Assembly (NCBI GenBank): GCA_023634235.1
Contig: JAMKCF010000011.1
Coordinates: 18,276,027 to 18,340,026, forward strand
Source: Pisaster brevispinus
Taxonomy: Eukaryota > Echinodermata > Asteroidea > Forcipulatida > Asteriidae
Length of the DNA stretch: 64,000 bases
Direction of reading: 5' to 3'
The notes under the pieces are model-generated. The model worked only from the letters and a program-made list of their open reading frames with translations, was not told the DNA's origin and made no database searches. How positions within the stretch are numbered: position 1 is the stretch's first letter; each line of letters begins with the position of its first letter. The position numbers and the translations under genes were made by a program. This document shows, piece after piece, positions 31,664 through 41,012 of the stretch.

Positions 31664-34600
31664 GGGTCTTCTGGCATTGCTCCAGGCAAATGATTCACAT
31701 TCACCCTGTACATGAGTACAGTCAGGCAAAGTTCTCAGAACCCCAGCCATTTTAAAGGGAGTGTGCTTGTACATTTGTGTAGTTGAAGCATGTGAACAAG
31801 TAAAAAACACATTCTGCAATGGGTCTTACATGTGTTTATAGAGAGGTACCTTGAAAATTACTTAAAAGGCATCTGACAGTTTATTCTTGTGTTAACTTGG
31901 TGTGTTACATGTAGCTTAAAGCTTGTGTTAAAATGGTGTGCTAAATACATGTAGACCTTATGCACATGACGTCATTTCAGTAGGGCGCCCTCGCCTAGAG
32001 GTCAAAAGGAGGTTGTTCATTGGCAAATCCTGTGCGCCACGCACACAAATCTGTGCGTTTCGGTTGTTTCGTCACCGTTTTACCTCTAAGATGGCGGTTG
32101 AATGACGTCAATGCATAAGGCCCGACAACTACTGTTGAATGGCCCGATACTTTTTATCTCCGGACCCCGACACTATCAAAGGAGAATAATTGACATCCAT
32201 TTCGGTCCAAACAACCTTATTGTAAAACTACTACACTAATTCAAACCTACAATTTTGTTATACATTTTGCTTTTTGCGCCGCGCCGAAAACATACACACA
32301 GGATGCCGCACAGTGTGGGGTTTTATTATTTTTAGAAAGCTGGCAATGCGTTATTAAAAAACGTTTCTAAAAAATGCATTTTTGGACGATCTTATCCCCT
32401 AATATCTGCCCTAAATAATACTTTTTCCATCAGCAACCATTTTCATGGATTCGTGATTTAAGGATCGGTTGTTTAGAACTTCGTTTGTAATAAAATCATC
32501 GAGATTCAACGACCGGTCGACAACGCAAATTGAGAAAATTCTATGAACTTTGCCACACATCGCCCTCTATCGGGTAAAGTTGTTGTTGTTTGAATAGCCT
32601 TATCCATGGCTGTATAAATTGTACCAATCTGCAGGCGTGCGGCACACTGTGCGGCAATTCTTTACTTGGCCCGTGACTGTGTACTGCGTTGGAGACTAGC
32701 CAAGCCCTCTTATGAATATGGTAATTACAACAGCCATCAACGGCCAATCACAGTGTGCGGAATGTTGGATAGCTTGGACTTTGGACCCTGCTGTTGTGGA
32801 CCGTGCGTTGTGGGGCCCGGGCCGATGCACGTGCGGTGGATACTCGGCAGTTAGAACCATGTGGTTACATGTATGTGTATCGTGTTTTAATGTTTGTAAT
32901 ACGATCGCAATTCCAATGCTGGGGTTTGGAATTCGGGCATGGCTCGTCGGCTGCTCGTGTGATCGTATTAAGTGCAGGCGAAAAACAGTTTGTGTGTAAA
33001 GGAAGCTTATACCAGTGTTCGGCGCTGCCGTCGAAGTTGCTTTCGTTCCGTGATTTGTCATTTTTTTGGCAGGGCGGCCAATTATTTTTAGCAGGGCGGC
33101 CTTAAACTTTGGGAGGGCGGCCGTTAATAGTCAAAACATTGGGACTTCTTTGTACCATGGAGGATTGTCTTTGGTGTTCGTGTATTTTAGAACATTGACT
33201 TGCCGCTGACAAACGTTTAAACGGTTAACCGTTTAGAAAAGTTTCGTTTAAACGGATAGTAAATTAAACGTAGGGTCCAGGCTTAGGGCCAATACGCGCA
33301 AATTGCGTGCCGATACGCGCAAATTGCGTGCCGATACGCGCAAATTGCGTGCCGATACATGCAAATTTCAGCCAATACGCAAATTTTTATTTTATTATTT
33401 TTTTTTTTTGTGTTCCAGGAAATCTCTTCAATATAATTATCAGAACATGAATAAGGGAATAAAAGAGTGGCGACGAGGTCTTAAAACAACATTCACAAAA
33501 ACCACAGTTTTAAACTAAAGACAGGTCTATTGGTTTAAGGTGGTCACATCAGGCCTGGAATTACACAAAGGCCATGGAGGCCAAGGCCTCTGTTGCCCTT
33601 GTTCTTGTTATTGTTAATGGCTGGTATTTTTTAACAGTCATGTTTCTCAAATGCAATCAGACTTTTGCAACTTAGCCAAAATGCTAAATTAAAAGCCGAT
33701 CATCGACTGACGCTTAGTTTAACAGACAACATCTCCGAGAGAGATGAACAGCCTCGTGACAATGCAGTACACTTGTGATCAGTCTGCTGTTCTGTAAAAG
33801 GAACAGGTCTTTGATGAAGGCATAATACGCAAACGTACAAATCCATTGACAGAGTTAATCCAACCATTGTTTGCAGTGCCTTTTCACCGGGCTACCAAAC
33901 CCCTGACCACCAGGACTCTCCAGGAAACAGTTGCCTGTGTACACGCAATCCGCTACAGTGTCTCACCACGAGTGGCGTGTTGACATGACCACTGGCAAAC
34001 ATGCACAGAGACTCAAATAAGTGTCAGTTTACACATAAGACCGCCGCTCTGTGTTGCATTTAAAGTTTTGTATGTTACTGTGTTCTCTGAATTAAAATTG
34101 GTTAAAATGCATGGCATTACTCATGTTTAGTGCAGGGCTCCAAGGGTTTTCAAATACATGTAAGTACTTCACACTCACATGATATTTAAAATGTCCAACA
34201 AAACAATTTATCAGTCCAGTTGAGTTCATGACAGTTGCGTATACCTACATGTCATGCAACATACTTATACATGTACAGTGTTTTCAGGTTATGTATTATT
34301 TCATACAAATGCTACAGCTCTATCAACAAGTAGTATTGGACAAGAAACACATTGGGGACATGGCATCCATCACATTTAGCAATTTTGTTCAATGGTTGTA
34401 AGTTTGCAACTAAAAAAGGAAAAAAAGTACCTGAAACCACCAAACAAAAATGTCAACATGTGAAAGGACCTGCAGGCCTAGTCAGACTGTTGGTATTTAA
34501 ATTTGGGCTTTTCACAAAGAAAACAAAGTCAACGTCAACCCCCTTTCAGATATCTTTGGTTTCCAAACAAAGGCAATGCAATACCTTTCAAACAACAACA

Positions 34601-36070
34601 ACATACACCTGTCCTGTACTGTAGAGAACATGGTCAGGCCTAATGCTAACAAGTAACAGCAGGTTACTGCCACTATGCCCGTTGTCATTTCCCTGGTGCC
34701 CCTTAAAGGTTCTCTTTTTTTGCCCTGTCCACGTACATGTACCAAGCCTGCTTGAGTATGTATTATTTCTCTATGGTCTGATGGTGTAACGGTACTTTCT
34801 CAAAATTTTCAGGAAAAAATTCAAAATTTGATTGTCACTTTTTCACCCAATCACCCAAATAGTGTCTTATTTAACTTAAGCATACAGTTTACCAGAGATA
34901 AGTTATTGAGGTCATAATGATTACAAAGTTGTAGCTGGTCACAATTGTTTGGAATCTTTGCCAAAATTTTGAGTTCAAGTTTGATTGAATGAGTTTCAAA
35001 CAATGTTTTTTTGTTTAAAACTTTACACTTTTAATAAAAGTGTTAAGTACACAGAGTAAATAATGTAGCTTTTTGCTTTTAATTCAAAACCACTGAAAAA
35101 TATCAAATCAACCTAACTAAGGAGTAAAGACAGTACTTTAAAAACAGATGTAAAAAGGCTGTACAAATTATACGACATTAAAAATCAAACAAATTAAACA
35201 ATAACAAGGATACAACACAGCTGGATTTCATCAGATGTCATTCTGATGTCAACTTAGTTTGTATGTGAAATCATCAATTATTGCAATGATCGTTACCTTC
35301 TCTCCTGGAGAGGGTTTCGATCATCAATTACCAACCCTAACCCAGTGTGTGTCCTATCAACAGTGCTCAACAAAGAAGCAATCGTCTTATAACGATTGCT
35401 TGTGTGTTTGACAATTGTATGTTTTTCTGTTGAGAGAAACTTTTTTGTAAGAGTTGAGGAACAATTTTTGTGTAGTTAATTCCAAAATTCTTATTTTCCC
35501 AAAATAAAAACAGTAACCAATTCTCAAGACAATATTAATATAAATATTACATGCCCTTCACTTTACTTTGCGAACTTTTATTTATGATGACACATAACAA
35601 TCAAGTAGGCTTACTATTTATTTCTTATTCCTAAACATATTTTATTTTTATATTTTTTTTACAATTTTGTTCGCTTGAAACTAATGACTTTTTTATACTG
35701 GAGAGAAAAAAAAACATTGGAATTGAAATGCCGGATGGACATGATGGACAAACAAAGAAACCAACTCATTTGATTATCTGAAACATAAAAATAAATGATC
35801 TGTTTCAATTACAAATGAAAGTGGTTTGTAAGTTGACATAATAGGGAATCCGAAAATCCCCACAATTATTGGGGGAAAACACACAAAAAGTACCTTAAAA
35901 TAACCCCCTTCGTAGAGCGTTTCCGGTGGTCCGAAAATCGCCACTTCCCATTCGAACAGATTAGCTTCATTCGGTAGTGTTACTGTGAAACCTTCGACTG
36001 GCTCGTCGTGTATTTTCTTTAGTTCTAAACTCAGCGCTCTCAGGGCAGCGGACGGCGGTGTCGTGGCCAT
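10389..36070 (-). CDS. UBE2R2: Ubiquitin-conjugating enzyme E2 R (CDC34/UBE2R2 type)
   Basis: Coding exons, in transcript order: 36070-35894, 15675-15589, 13668-13568, 11485-11351, 10617-10389 (stop TGA 10391-10389). Phases agree at every GT/AG junction and give 242 residues (human family members are about 236-238). It accepts ubiquitin from E1 and, with SCF cullin-RING ligases, builds chains on cell-cycle substrates. Visible: N-terminal EPVEGF and [22 protein letters not shown]; catalytic Cys in [11 protein letters not shown]; the family-specific acidic loop [36 protein letters not shown]; and a C-terminal acidic tail ([20 protein letters not shown]) as in CDC34. Start chosen at the ATG in AACATGG; the frame continues upstream only through a GTG. 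Intron 1 spans about 20 kb. One extra residue precedes TGDVC. Confidence 0.96.
10861..11267 (-). repeat. Dispersed repeat, family A, copy 3 (inverted)
   Basis: Reverse complement of 65-423: AGGGCTTGTAGCTCCAAATT near the left end and ACACAAGACCATTGGACTTG near the right. Sits in the last UBE2R intron, just 3' of the exon 11351-11485 on the minus strand. Confidence 0.7.
11617..12094 (+). mobile_element. ~420-bp MITE, family B, copy 2 (interrupted)
   Basis: Shares TATCAACAGCTGCAGTGCTT and the right end CATCTATGACCCTACC with the other copies. It contains an extra ~60 bp (near 11926-11985, 'GGGAAACTGACTGGGTA') also found next to family G at 48783, so a second insertion is likely. The left terminus is missing. 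In UBE2R intron between exons 3 and 4. Confidence 0.7.
13401..13525. mobile_element. ~125-bp MITE, family E, copy 1
   Basis: Left ATAGACCGTGCAAGTCT and right AGACTTGCACAGTCTAT are terminal inverted repeats of about 17 bp. The second copy is at 54548-54667. Lies about 40 bases 3' (minus) of UBE2R exon 13568-13668. Confidence 0.8.
13807..13998 (+). mobile_element. MITE, family C
   Basis: Left end CCTGGGCTGTTTCGG, right end GTGCTTAAGCAGCTCTATAA then CCAGGCCCTGG; interior GGTAACTTTATTATGGTAAG matches 59885-60070. Located in UBE2R intron 2 (minus), 139 bases 5' of exon 13568-13668. Confidence 0.6.
17253..17608 (+). repeat. Dispersed ~355-bp repeat, family A, copy 2
   Basis: Same layout as 65-423: starts AGGGCTCGAAATT, ends AATTCGAGCCCT, giving a clear terminal inverted repeat of about 12 bp. 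Lies in UBE2R intron 1 and is the best preserved of three copies. Confidence 0.8.
19429..19657 (+). mobile_element. MITE, family C
   Basis: CTGGGCCCAGTTTCATATAG at left and AAGCAGCTCTACAAAAAATT at right, with the usual GTACCAGAAGGTTACCAG interior. UBE2R intron 1. Confidence 0.6.
21735..21970 (+). repeat. GGAACCTTTT minisatellite
   Basis: About 18 imperfect units of roughly 12 bases (consensus GGGAACCTTTTG). Because 12 is divisible by 3, both strands stay open and encode short repeats (plus: [12 protein letters not shown]; minus: KVPKRF-like). The reading frames are a by-product of the array, not evidence for a gene. UBE2R intron 1. Confidence 0.85.
22995..23125 (+). repeat. ATTT-rich microsatellite
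   Basis: Dense TTTATT and TTTTTAT units ending in a G-run (GGGGGGG). UBE2R intron 1. Confidence 0.9.
23224..23319. mobile_element. ~100-bp MITE, family D, copy 1
   Basis: Left AGGCTGTGTCTGAATTGGC, right GCAAATTCGAATACGGCCT are inverted repeats. The block ATCATGCATTGAAGTACA recurs at 57812-57929. UBE2R intron 1. Confidence 0.75.
23640..23805 (+). repeat. Family C repeat, partial
   Basis: GCGCCCAATTTTTATAGAAC, AAGCACAAATCAATTGTGCT and GGTTAGGCCTACCAGCC parallel 5565-5812; right terminus not found. UBE2R intron 1. Confidence 0.5.
27640..27735 (+). repeat. Clustered GCATAGCAA motif
   Basis: Five or six copies of TTGCATAGCAA or TGCTATGCAA in both orientations within about 90 bases. UBE2R intron 1. 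Confidence 0.7.
28046..28560 (+). repeat. >500-bp dispersed segment, family H, copy 1
   Basis: Shares a long ordered series with 32386-32915: ACGATCTTATCCCCTA, CAACCATTTTCATGGATT, CGCCCTCTATCGG-like block, CAATTCTTTACT, CTAGCCAAGC, TTATGAATATG and CGGCCAATCACAG-like CCAAT block. An ORF of 135 codons starts inside it but is not conserved in copy 2. Could be a solo LTR, an element end or a segmental duplication; boundaries unclear. Confidence 0.75.
28975..29085 (+). repeat. Clustered TTGCATCGCAAAT motif
   Basis: Five or six copies of TTGCATCGCAAAT or GCGATGCA within about 110 bases, irregularly spaced, both orientations. Resembles the nearby GCATAGCAA cluster in form. Confidence 0.7.
30181..30251. 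repeat. Two adjacent perfect palindromes
   Basis: 30181-30201 and 30204-30224 are perfect 21-base inverted arms (ACTTTGTACATTGTCAGCTC and its complement) with a 2-base spacer. 30230-30251 is a perfect 22-base palindrome around CATGTACAATTGTACATG. UBE2R intron 1. Confidence 0.95.
30905..31080 (+). repeat. tRNA-derived SINE-like repeat
   Basis: A good B box, GTGGGTTCGAATCCCACC, follows a degenerate A-box region (AAGCTGTGGTAAGATATT). The body then carries GGGAAAGTACCGAGTATTG. Only one copy was seen in the window, so family membership is inferred. Confidence 0.5.
31622..31664 (+). repeat. TC dinucleotide microsatellite
   Basis: About 20 CT units with one TTT interruption. Confidence 0.97.
31952..32124. 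mobile_element. ~170-bp MITE with CRE-containing ends
   Basis: Left GACCTTATGCACATGACGTC, right GACGTCAATGCATAAGGCCC; each end contains TGACGTCA or ATGACGTC. Interior also pairs (CTAGAGGTCAAAAGG region with CCTCTAAG). No ORF. UBE2R intron 1. Confidence 0.75.
32386..32915 (+). repeat. >500-bp dispersed segment, family H, copy 2
   Basis: Same order of blocks as 28046-28560, same orientation, 4.3 kb away, estimated near 75-80% identity by eye. Followed at 33071-33121 by GCAGGGCGGCC units, while copy 1 is followed by GCGGGCTACTAAGGG, so the similarity may extend in diverged form. Confidence 0.75.
33280..33382 (+). repeat. 21-bp tandem repeat
   Basis: Four to five units of GCCGATACGCGCAAATTGCG(T), the last degenerate, after a GCCAATACGCGC unit. 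Richer in CpG than its surroundings. UBE2R intron 1. Confidence 0.9.
33548..33603 (+). repeat. Dispersed repeat, family F, short fragment
   Basis: CAGGCCTGGAATTACAC and GCCAAGGCCTCTGTTGCCC only; internally deleted copy inside UBE2R intron 1. Confidence 0.45.
35278..35335. repeat. Imperfect hairpin related to 39657-39725
   Basis: TTGCAATGATCGTTACCTTC pairs imperfectly with GAGGGTTTCGATCATCAATT across CTCCTGGAG. The ATGATCG core matches the arms of the hairpin at 39657. A short perfect hairpin (AAGCAATCGT / ACGATTGCTT, 35376-35401) follows. Confidence 0.5.
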
Positions 36071-36260
36071 GTTCTGTGACACAACGATTCCTTTCCCCGC
36101 CGCAAAAAATGATCAAAATCCAGCCAATTCTTGCCTTCGATCCCGAGTTTTGGTTCCTTCGGTTTCTTTTCCTAGCTCCTTAGCTAGTGTAGTGTTGTTG
36201 TTGCAATGGCGAATGTAGAAATGACGTCACAGAATAAGGACATCCGGAAATGGCCGATCA
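36071..36260 (-). promoter_or_regulatory. Putative UBE2R promoter / 5' UTR with CRE and ETS-type sites
   Basis: Upstream of the UBE2R ATG there is a perfect CRE palindrome TGACGTCA (36222-36229) and an ETS-type CCGGAA (36244-36249), spaced 15 bases. No TATA box was evident. Such CRE/ETS pairs are common in housekeeping promoters; transcription start not determined. Confidence 0.5.
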
Positions 36261-36821
36261 AGGCCGAAAACCTCGTCGGCTTGTGTACGGTGACTGAAAG
36301 CGTCTAAACTTCTCTGGAAAAGGACAAACTAATAAAAACAAATTTTATTTAATTATGTACGTACTTTTATAATTTCAGAGCAAGACTGTTTCTGAACAAA
36401 TACAAATTATTTCTCATGCTTTTTTCGACAAAGATGCCAGTTCATAATCCACAAACTGTAATGTGCACAATGGTAACCTTTTGGCTAAAATGGGCCACTG
36501 TAGTATTGTTTGCGAGTTGTCCCTCTGTGAACTATTGAGGCCGCTATTGTGAAAACAAGATAGTTACAAAATCAATGACTAGTATCTTCGTTCAATAATA
36601 ATAACATTGATAATTCATGGACAAAGTTCCTCCTCGGTCAATGCTTGAATCATAGTTGATGGCAATAGAAATACAATACAATTTGGTTTTGAAGTGGTGT
36701 ATGAGTATAATATTTTTATATTTCTGAGTGGAAAATGATTTTGATAATGTAGTTATTAAAAATAACCATTCCGGTTCGGTACCACTTCCAGAGAAAGTTT
36801 ACGAAGACAACAACTGCCCCG

Positions 36822-37040
36822 TATTGTGGCCGAGAGGTCGCGTGCAATCAGTCAAACTTGTGATCAATAGTAAAAGCTGAGTCATTGGTTTGTGTTGGCT
36901 CGAATCCCGGTAGGCACCACCTGTGTCATTTTGATGCGCCCCGGCCATGTCACCTGTGGCACATGTCAAGGGGGTATCAACTTGGTTGCTGGTGCTGCAT
37001 ACTCCTAATGAGTTTCAGATTGAGAAATGAACAGGAGTCC
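36822..37040 (+). repeat. tRNA-derived SINE between UBE2R and KXD1
   Basis: Contains TGTGGCCGAGAGGTCG (class II tRNA A box, Leu/Ser type) and GGCTCGAATCCCGG (B box) about 75 bases apart, then a G/C-rich non-tRNA body. The extended spacing and absent acceptor pairing argue against a functional tRNA. Confidence 0.65.
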
Positions 37041-38108
37041 TAGTAGTAAACAATCACAGATACCTATACTCTGTGTTCTCGATCATAATAAGGCTTACAC
37101 GCAAGCTGAAACATTACTGGACAAAACAAAAAAGGATAAATAAATAAAAATGAGGGGACGTCAGAGGGCCCATCCCCTGGGTCGTGCGTGCGGCCGCCAA
37201 AGGTTGCGGTTTGGGAAGCAAAGGGAGCGGTAATCGGCGCAAGTACATTGCTGGTTGTGAGCAGTTGTTTGTGAAATTTTCAGGCCGGAAACGGTTGCAA
37301 AAATGATGATCACTATGATCGGGTCAACGGGGATTGCTTTTTTTTCTTCAGATAAATAAATAAGAAGATACATAAAACACATGTTCCGATTTGCAGGCTT
37401 TCATTGAGAACAACAGAAGAAAGGATAACTGTGTTTACCTTTTTGTAAATCCACCATGCAGACTATTGCTTTTCAAGTTTTCCGCGCCTGATCCAATTCA
37501 CTTTTTAATTATATCAAATTATTTTACTCCAATAAAGTCACTTTGTACGTTATTTGTATCTTGTTTTGTTTTAATGGAGCAGAATATATGAGGAAGAAAA
37601 CGAACTAAATTGATTGGAATTATTTCTACGGAAAAAAAAGTTTTGTTGTTCAACAATGATAGGGCGACCTCTCGTGTTGAGAATGCTTTTACTGAAGAAC
37701 GTCTGGCTCCTATTCTCACCGAATGGGATATGTATTTTTGACCGTTTTGGCTGTAACGGGGTACCATACTGTCTGATTAAACACATGTAAATAAATAAAT
37801 AAAAAGTATTTTGTTGCTAAATAATTAAGTGACCCGCGATATTATAATTAACCCTGTTATTGAGTAAGAATAAGGGTTGAATTTGTTGACTGTTTGCACG
37901 CTGGGTGATGAGATGATCAGTTACGGCACCAATTTTTTACTGATGTGGTGGTAAGTTGCATTTGCAATTTTTTTTCTTATTTTAATCTCATTCTTATCTT
38001 ATTCTAATCTTAGACTTAGTTTTTTAGAGTTAATCTCGATTCTCATGCTCATGCTCATCTCATGAGTGAGATGCCTCTCTAGCTCCGTCAACACGAACAG
38101 TAACGTCA

Positions 38109-39509
38109 ATGTTCCGTCCCAACTTGACAATTGTCCCAACTATAGTTGGGACTGGTCCCAACTTGAGTGTTAAAGTTGGGACGTCCCAACTACAGTTTGA
38201 GTTAGGATCGCCCATAGACAGTACGGGTGCATAGGCTTTTTACAGGAATTTTTGCTTTGGTGGGATTTCTTACAATAGTCGGACATTACTAAAATATGTT
38301 TCTCAGATGACACTGACTGACCTAATGTCAGACAATAGAAGGACAACCCACTATAAGAGATATCCAATATCAGAAGACACGATAAACCATTACCATGATT
38401 ACTGTGCTTGTGGTAATGTCTTACAATACTAGAGCATCCCACTATTTGAAGAACTCACTTTTAAAACCAATGCAAACTCATCCCATCCACGGCAGCCATG
38501 CCTGCTAATCTTTAAACATTCAATCCCGTTGTCATGCAGTTGACATGCCACGTGCAAAACATGTGCAAGCGATCTCCAAAAATACCCAAGTTACTGGTAA
38601 TTATTTAAAATCCTAAAATAAGTAAAATGTACCTAAAAATATGAAAAGCAAAATACTCATTTTACCTCCTGAAATTTTAAACAAAATGTTCCTATATTCT
38701 ATGGGAGTTTCAATAGAAAACAAGAAACTGTAAAAATTATTATTATCCCAACCTGAAGTAAGTACCTGCCGAGATCACCCTGGGGGGTCTTTTCACGCTG
38801 AACACGATAACGCTATTCACAACACGCTAAACTGGATCGTTTTGGCCGAAGGGCTTGCCAAATAAATATTGTCTCAGTATTGTAAGATTTTACCACTACG
38901 AGAGGGCAATAATTTCCGATCATAATAAGAAATCCGACTATTGATTGGTATTGAAGGACTGGTAAGGATGTCTGGTAAAAAATCGATGCACCCGTACTGA
39001 TAGATAGACTTCAATTCAACAGGACACCGTGATCAATCATATGGGTCGTGATGCAATCGGCGTCAATTAACAAGATCCTTTATTTCAAACCCGGGTCTCG
39101 GCTCTGTACAAACTCATGTCCAAACTGGTTTGGAATGATAGTAATCGCTCACAATGGACCGCTAATTCAGAGTAAATAGTGGTTTTAGAGGGTTCTGACA
39201 GCGGACAGCAGCCTCATGCTCAGTGCTGCCGGGTCTTTTCTACCTCCATGGTCTCTCAGTAGGTCTACGCATTTTAGTTTCCCTTCTCTCGGAAAAAAAA
39301 TTCTAGTTAATCTCAAATATCAAGGGAAAGTGGTCTTAAAAACTTCATACTATGATACTTACTACTATAGTATTATGTTTTTAGTTTGTTCGTGGGGTGC
39401 TTTGTGTGCACTGCGATCCCAACTATAGTTGGGACGCCCCAACTTTAACACTCAAGTTGGGACCAGTCCCAACTATAGTTGGGACGATCATCAAGTTGGG
39501 ACGGAACAT
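38109..39509. mobile_element. Candidate foldback element bounded by GTCCCAACTATAG repeats
   Basis: 38109-38211 and 39412-39509 are inverted copies of one ~100-bp unit: outer end TGTTCCGTCCCAACTTG, core 20-bp palindrome GTCCCAACTATAGTTGGGAC (38133-38152 and 39466-39485), then TTGAGTGTTAAAGTTGGG. A nested inverted pair lies inside (CAGTACGGGTGCAT near 38220; ATGCACCCGTACTG near 38987). Flanks read TCAA on both sides, a possible 4-bp duplication. No protein. Confidence 0.6.
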
Positions 39510-39656
39510 CAACACACTAACAACACCTCCAATATACATTTTAAATCGACAAAAGAGGCATAGAACTTTAAAGTATGGGCTAAAGGATAATTTCCATTTG
39601 TTTGAAGAAAACATTTGACTTTGACTGAGTTACGGAGCTTGTTGTTGGGGAGTGGA

Positions 39657-39725
39657 TAGTTGCGATGATCGTAACCCTCCATCCTCGACCGTCGGGAGGA
39701 TGGAGGGTTACGATCATCGCAACTA
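39657..39725. repeat. Perfect 30-bp hairpin
   Basis: Arm 39657-39686 (TAGTTGCGATGATCGTAACC, then CTCCATCCTC) and arm 39696-39725 are exact reverse complements with a 9-base spacer. An imperfect relative is at 40941-41012. Confidence 0.97.
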
Positions 39726-39871
39726 GGGAGTGGACTGCTGAAAAGAGTGCCATCCATTAAAATTAAACCCAGCCATCTGCTCCAAGGTGCCCTCTGTTTT
39801 GTCCATAATTGTACAAGCTCCATGAGAAGGTAAAACAAAAGGGCGTCTGACGGCTATGGTCTGTATTTACT

Positions 39872-39968
39872 GCGATCCCAACTATAGTTGGGATGCCCCA
39901 ACTTTAACACTCAATTTGGGACCAGCCCCAACTATAGTTGGGCTGATTTTCAAGTTGGGGCGGAACAT
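39872..39968 (+). repeat. Third copy of the GTCCCAACTATAG unit
   Basis: Same orientation and order as 39412-39509 (GCGATCCCAACTATAGTTGG; CCCAACTTTAACACTCAA; ending CGGAACAT). The second palindrome has decayed to GCCCCAACTATAGTTGGGCT. Confidence 0.85.
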
Positions 39969-40242
39969 GGACGGTGTGTTGACTGTACTGTTTGTGTTGA
40001 CGGTGTGTTGATGGTAATTAGTAGGACCACTGTCATCATGTCTGTCGTTATTCAGATCACCCTGTGGTTTTTACACTGTGGTGGATGGAGGTAGAAATAC
40101 TAATTTAGACTCCATGTTTACACCAAACTTTCTCTGTCTGTCATGTCTGTTTCGTCTGTTGACTGTGGTGCATAGTATTTAGTAAATCTGACTTTCTACA
40201 CCCCAATCAGTCATAGATTAGGATCGGATGCAGTGTGCAACT

Positions 40243-40309
40243 ACTCCTAAGAACTATGCGGTTCGTTCAACGATAGCGGAACGAACCGCATAGTTCTAGG
40301 ACTAGGAGT
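40243..40309. repeat. Hairpin with long arms
   Basis: AGAACTATGCGGTTCGTTC pairs perfectly with GAACGAACCGCATAGTTCT, and outer ACTCCT pairs with AGGAGT after a small bulge. Confidence 0.9.
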
Positions 40310-40621
40310 ACAGTCTGAAACTCTAACCATAAATTCATTACCTGTTTTACTGCTCCACCATGGTGTAACTAAGTGCCATTGGCTACTGTCTTGAGTACTG
40401 TCTGTAACTGTAGTGTCAGTGACTTAGTGCATGCTCAAAGGTGTAACACCAAAATTAGTGTAAAGTATTATCCCTGAACTTGGACTCAGTTTTGTTTTTA
40501 ATTCATTGGACTTGGAGGGCATGGAGGGAGAAAGTCTTGACCATCATCATTTGTACTACTACAGTACGAGTACTAGTTCTGTGGAAAAAGAAATTTAAAT
40601 TGGCTCTAATTTGGGCATTCA

Positions 40622-40790
40622 GGTTGGCACAGTAGTGCCTTATTGGTTTCTGTCCCTGCCTTTCACCTTTGTGGACCCTGATTCAATTCCTGGACTGGAG
40701 CCCAGCATGTGGATTCGGTTTTCAGTTTTTATCATTTAAGGTTTGGGTTTTCCCTACAAGGTTTTCTTTCTGCACCTAAAACTAAAATTT
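40622..40790 (+). repeat. SINE-like repeat (GGTTGGC...GATTCAATTCC type)
   Basis: GGTTGGCACAGTAGTGCC resembles an A box and CCTGATTCAATTCCTGG a B box; the body carries GGGTTTTCCCTACAAGG. A weaker relative starts at 62474. Confidence 0.5.
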
Positions 40791-40940
40791 TCTTTTGAAA
40801 ATGTGGTATAATGTTTCCTTAGGATGCTTTGCAGCTAAATAATTCAGGCTCAATATAAAGTACATGTATCTCTGTCGATGGCACCATGATGGGATGGAGG
40901 CATGAGGAAGACGCTGCAGCTGCACTGACGTAATGAGTCA

Positions 40941-41012
40941 TAGTTACGATAATCGTAACCCTCCATCCTGCTAATATAGTCGCAGGAGGTAGGGTTAGGA
41001 TTATCACAACTA
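40941..41012. repeat. Imperfect 31-bp hairpin, relative of 39657-39725
   Basis: Left arm TAGTTACGATAATCGTAACC plus CTCCATCCTGC; right arm 40982-41012 pairs at 26 of 31 positions. Arms share GATCGTAACCCTCCATCCT-like sequence with the perfect hairpin, so this is a dispersed family. Confidence 0.8.

Larger units (their letters stand above)
15676..35893 (-). other. UBE2R intron 1 (~20.2 kb), repeat-filled
   Basis: Bounded by the donor GTACTT (minus, after ...GGYFK) and the acceptor CTGCAG before AKMKFP. It contains family A, C and D repeats, a GGAACC minisatellite, T-rich and TC microsatellites, two related >500-bp segments, palindromes, and a 21-bp tandem array, each listed separately. Intervening stretches (for example 15680-17250, 17610-19420, 19660-21700, 25260-27600, 33610-35270) show no supported gene. 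Confidence 0.7.

Noticed and set aside
36071..36082. Upstream start giving a four-residue longer UBE2R
   Set aside because: The upstream codon is GTG, not ATG; the ATG at 36070-36068 has a good context and gives the family-typical N-terminus.
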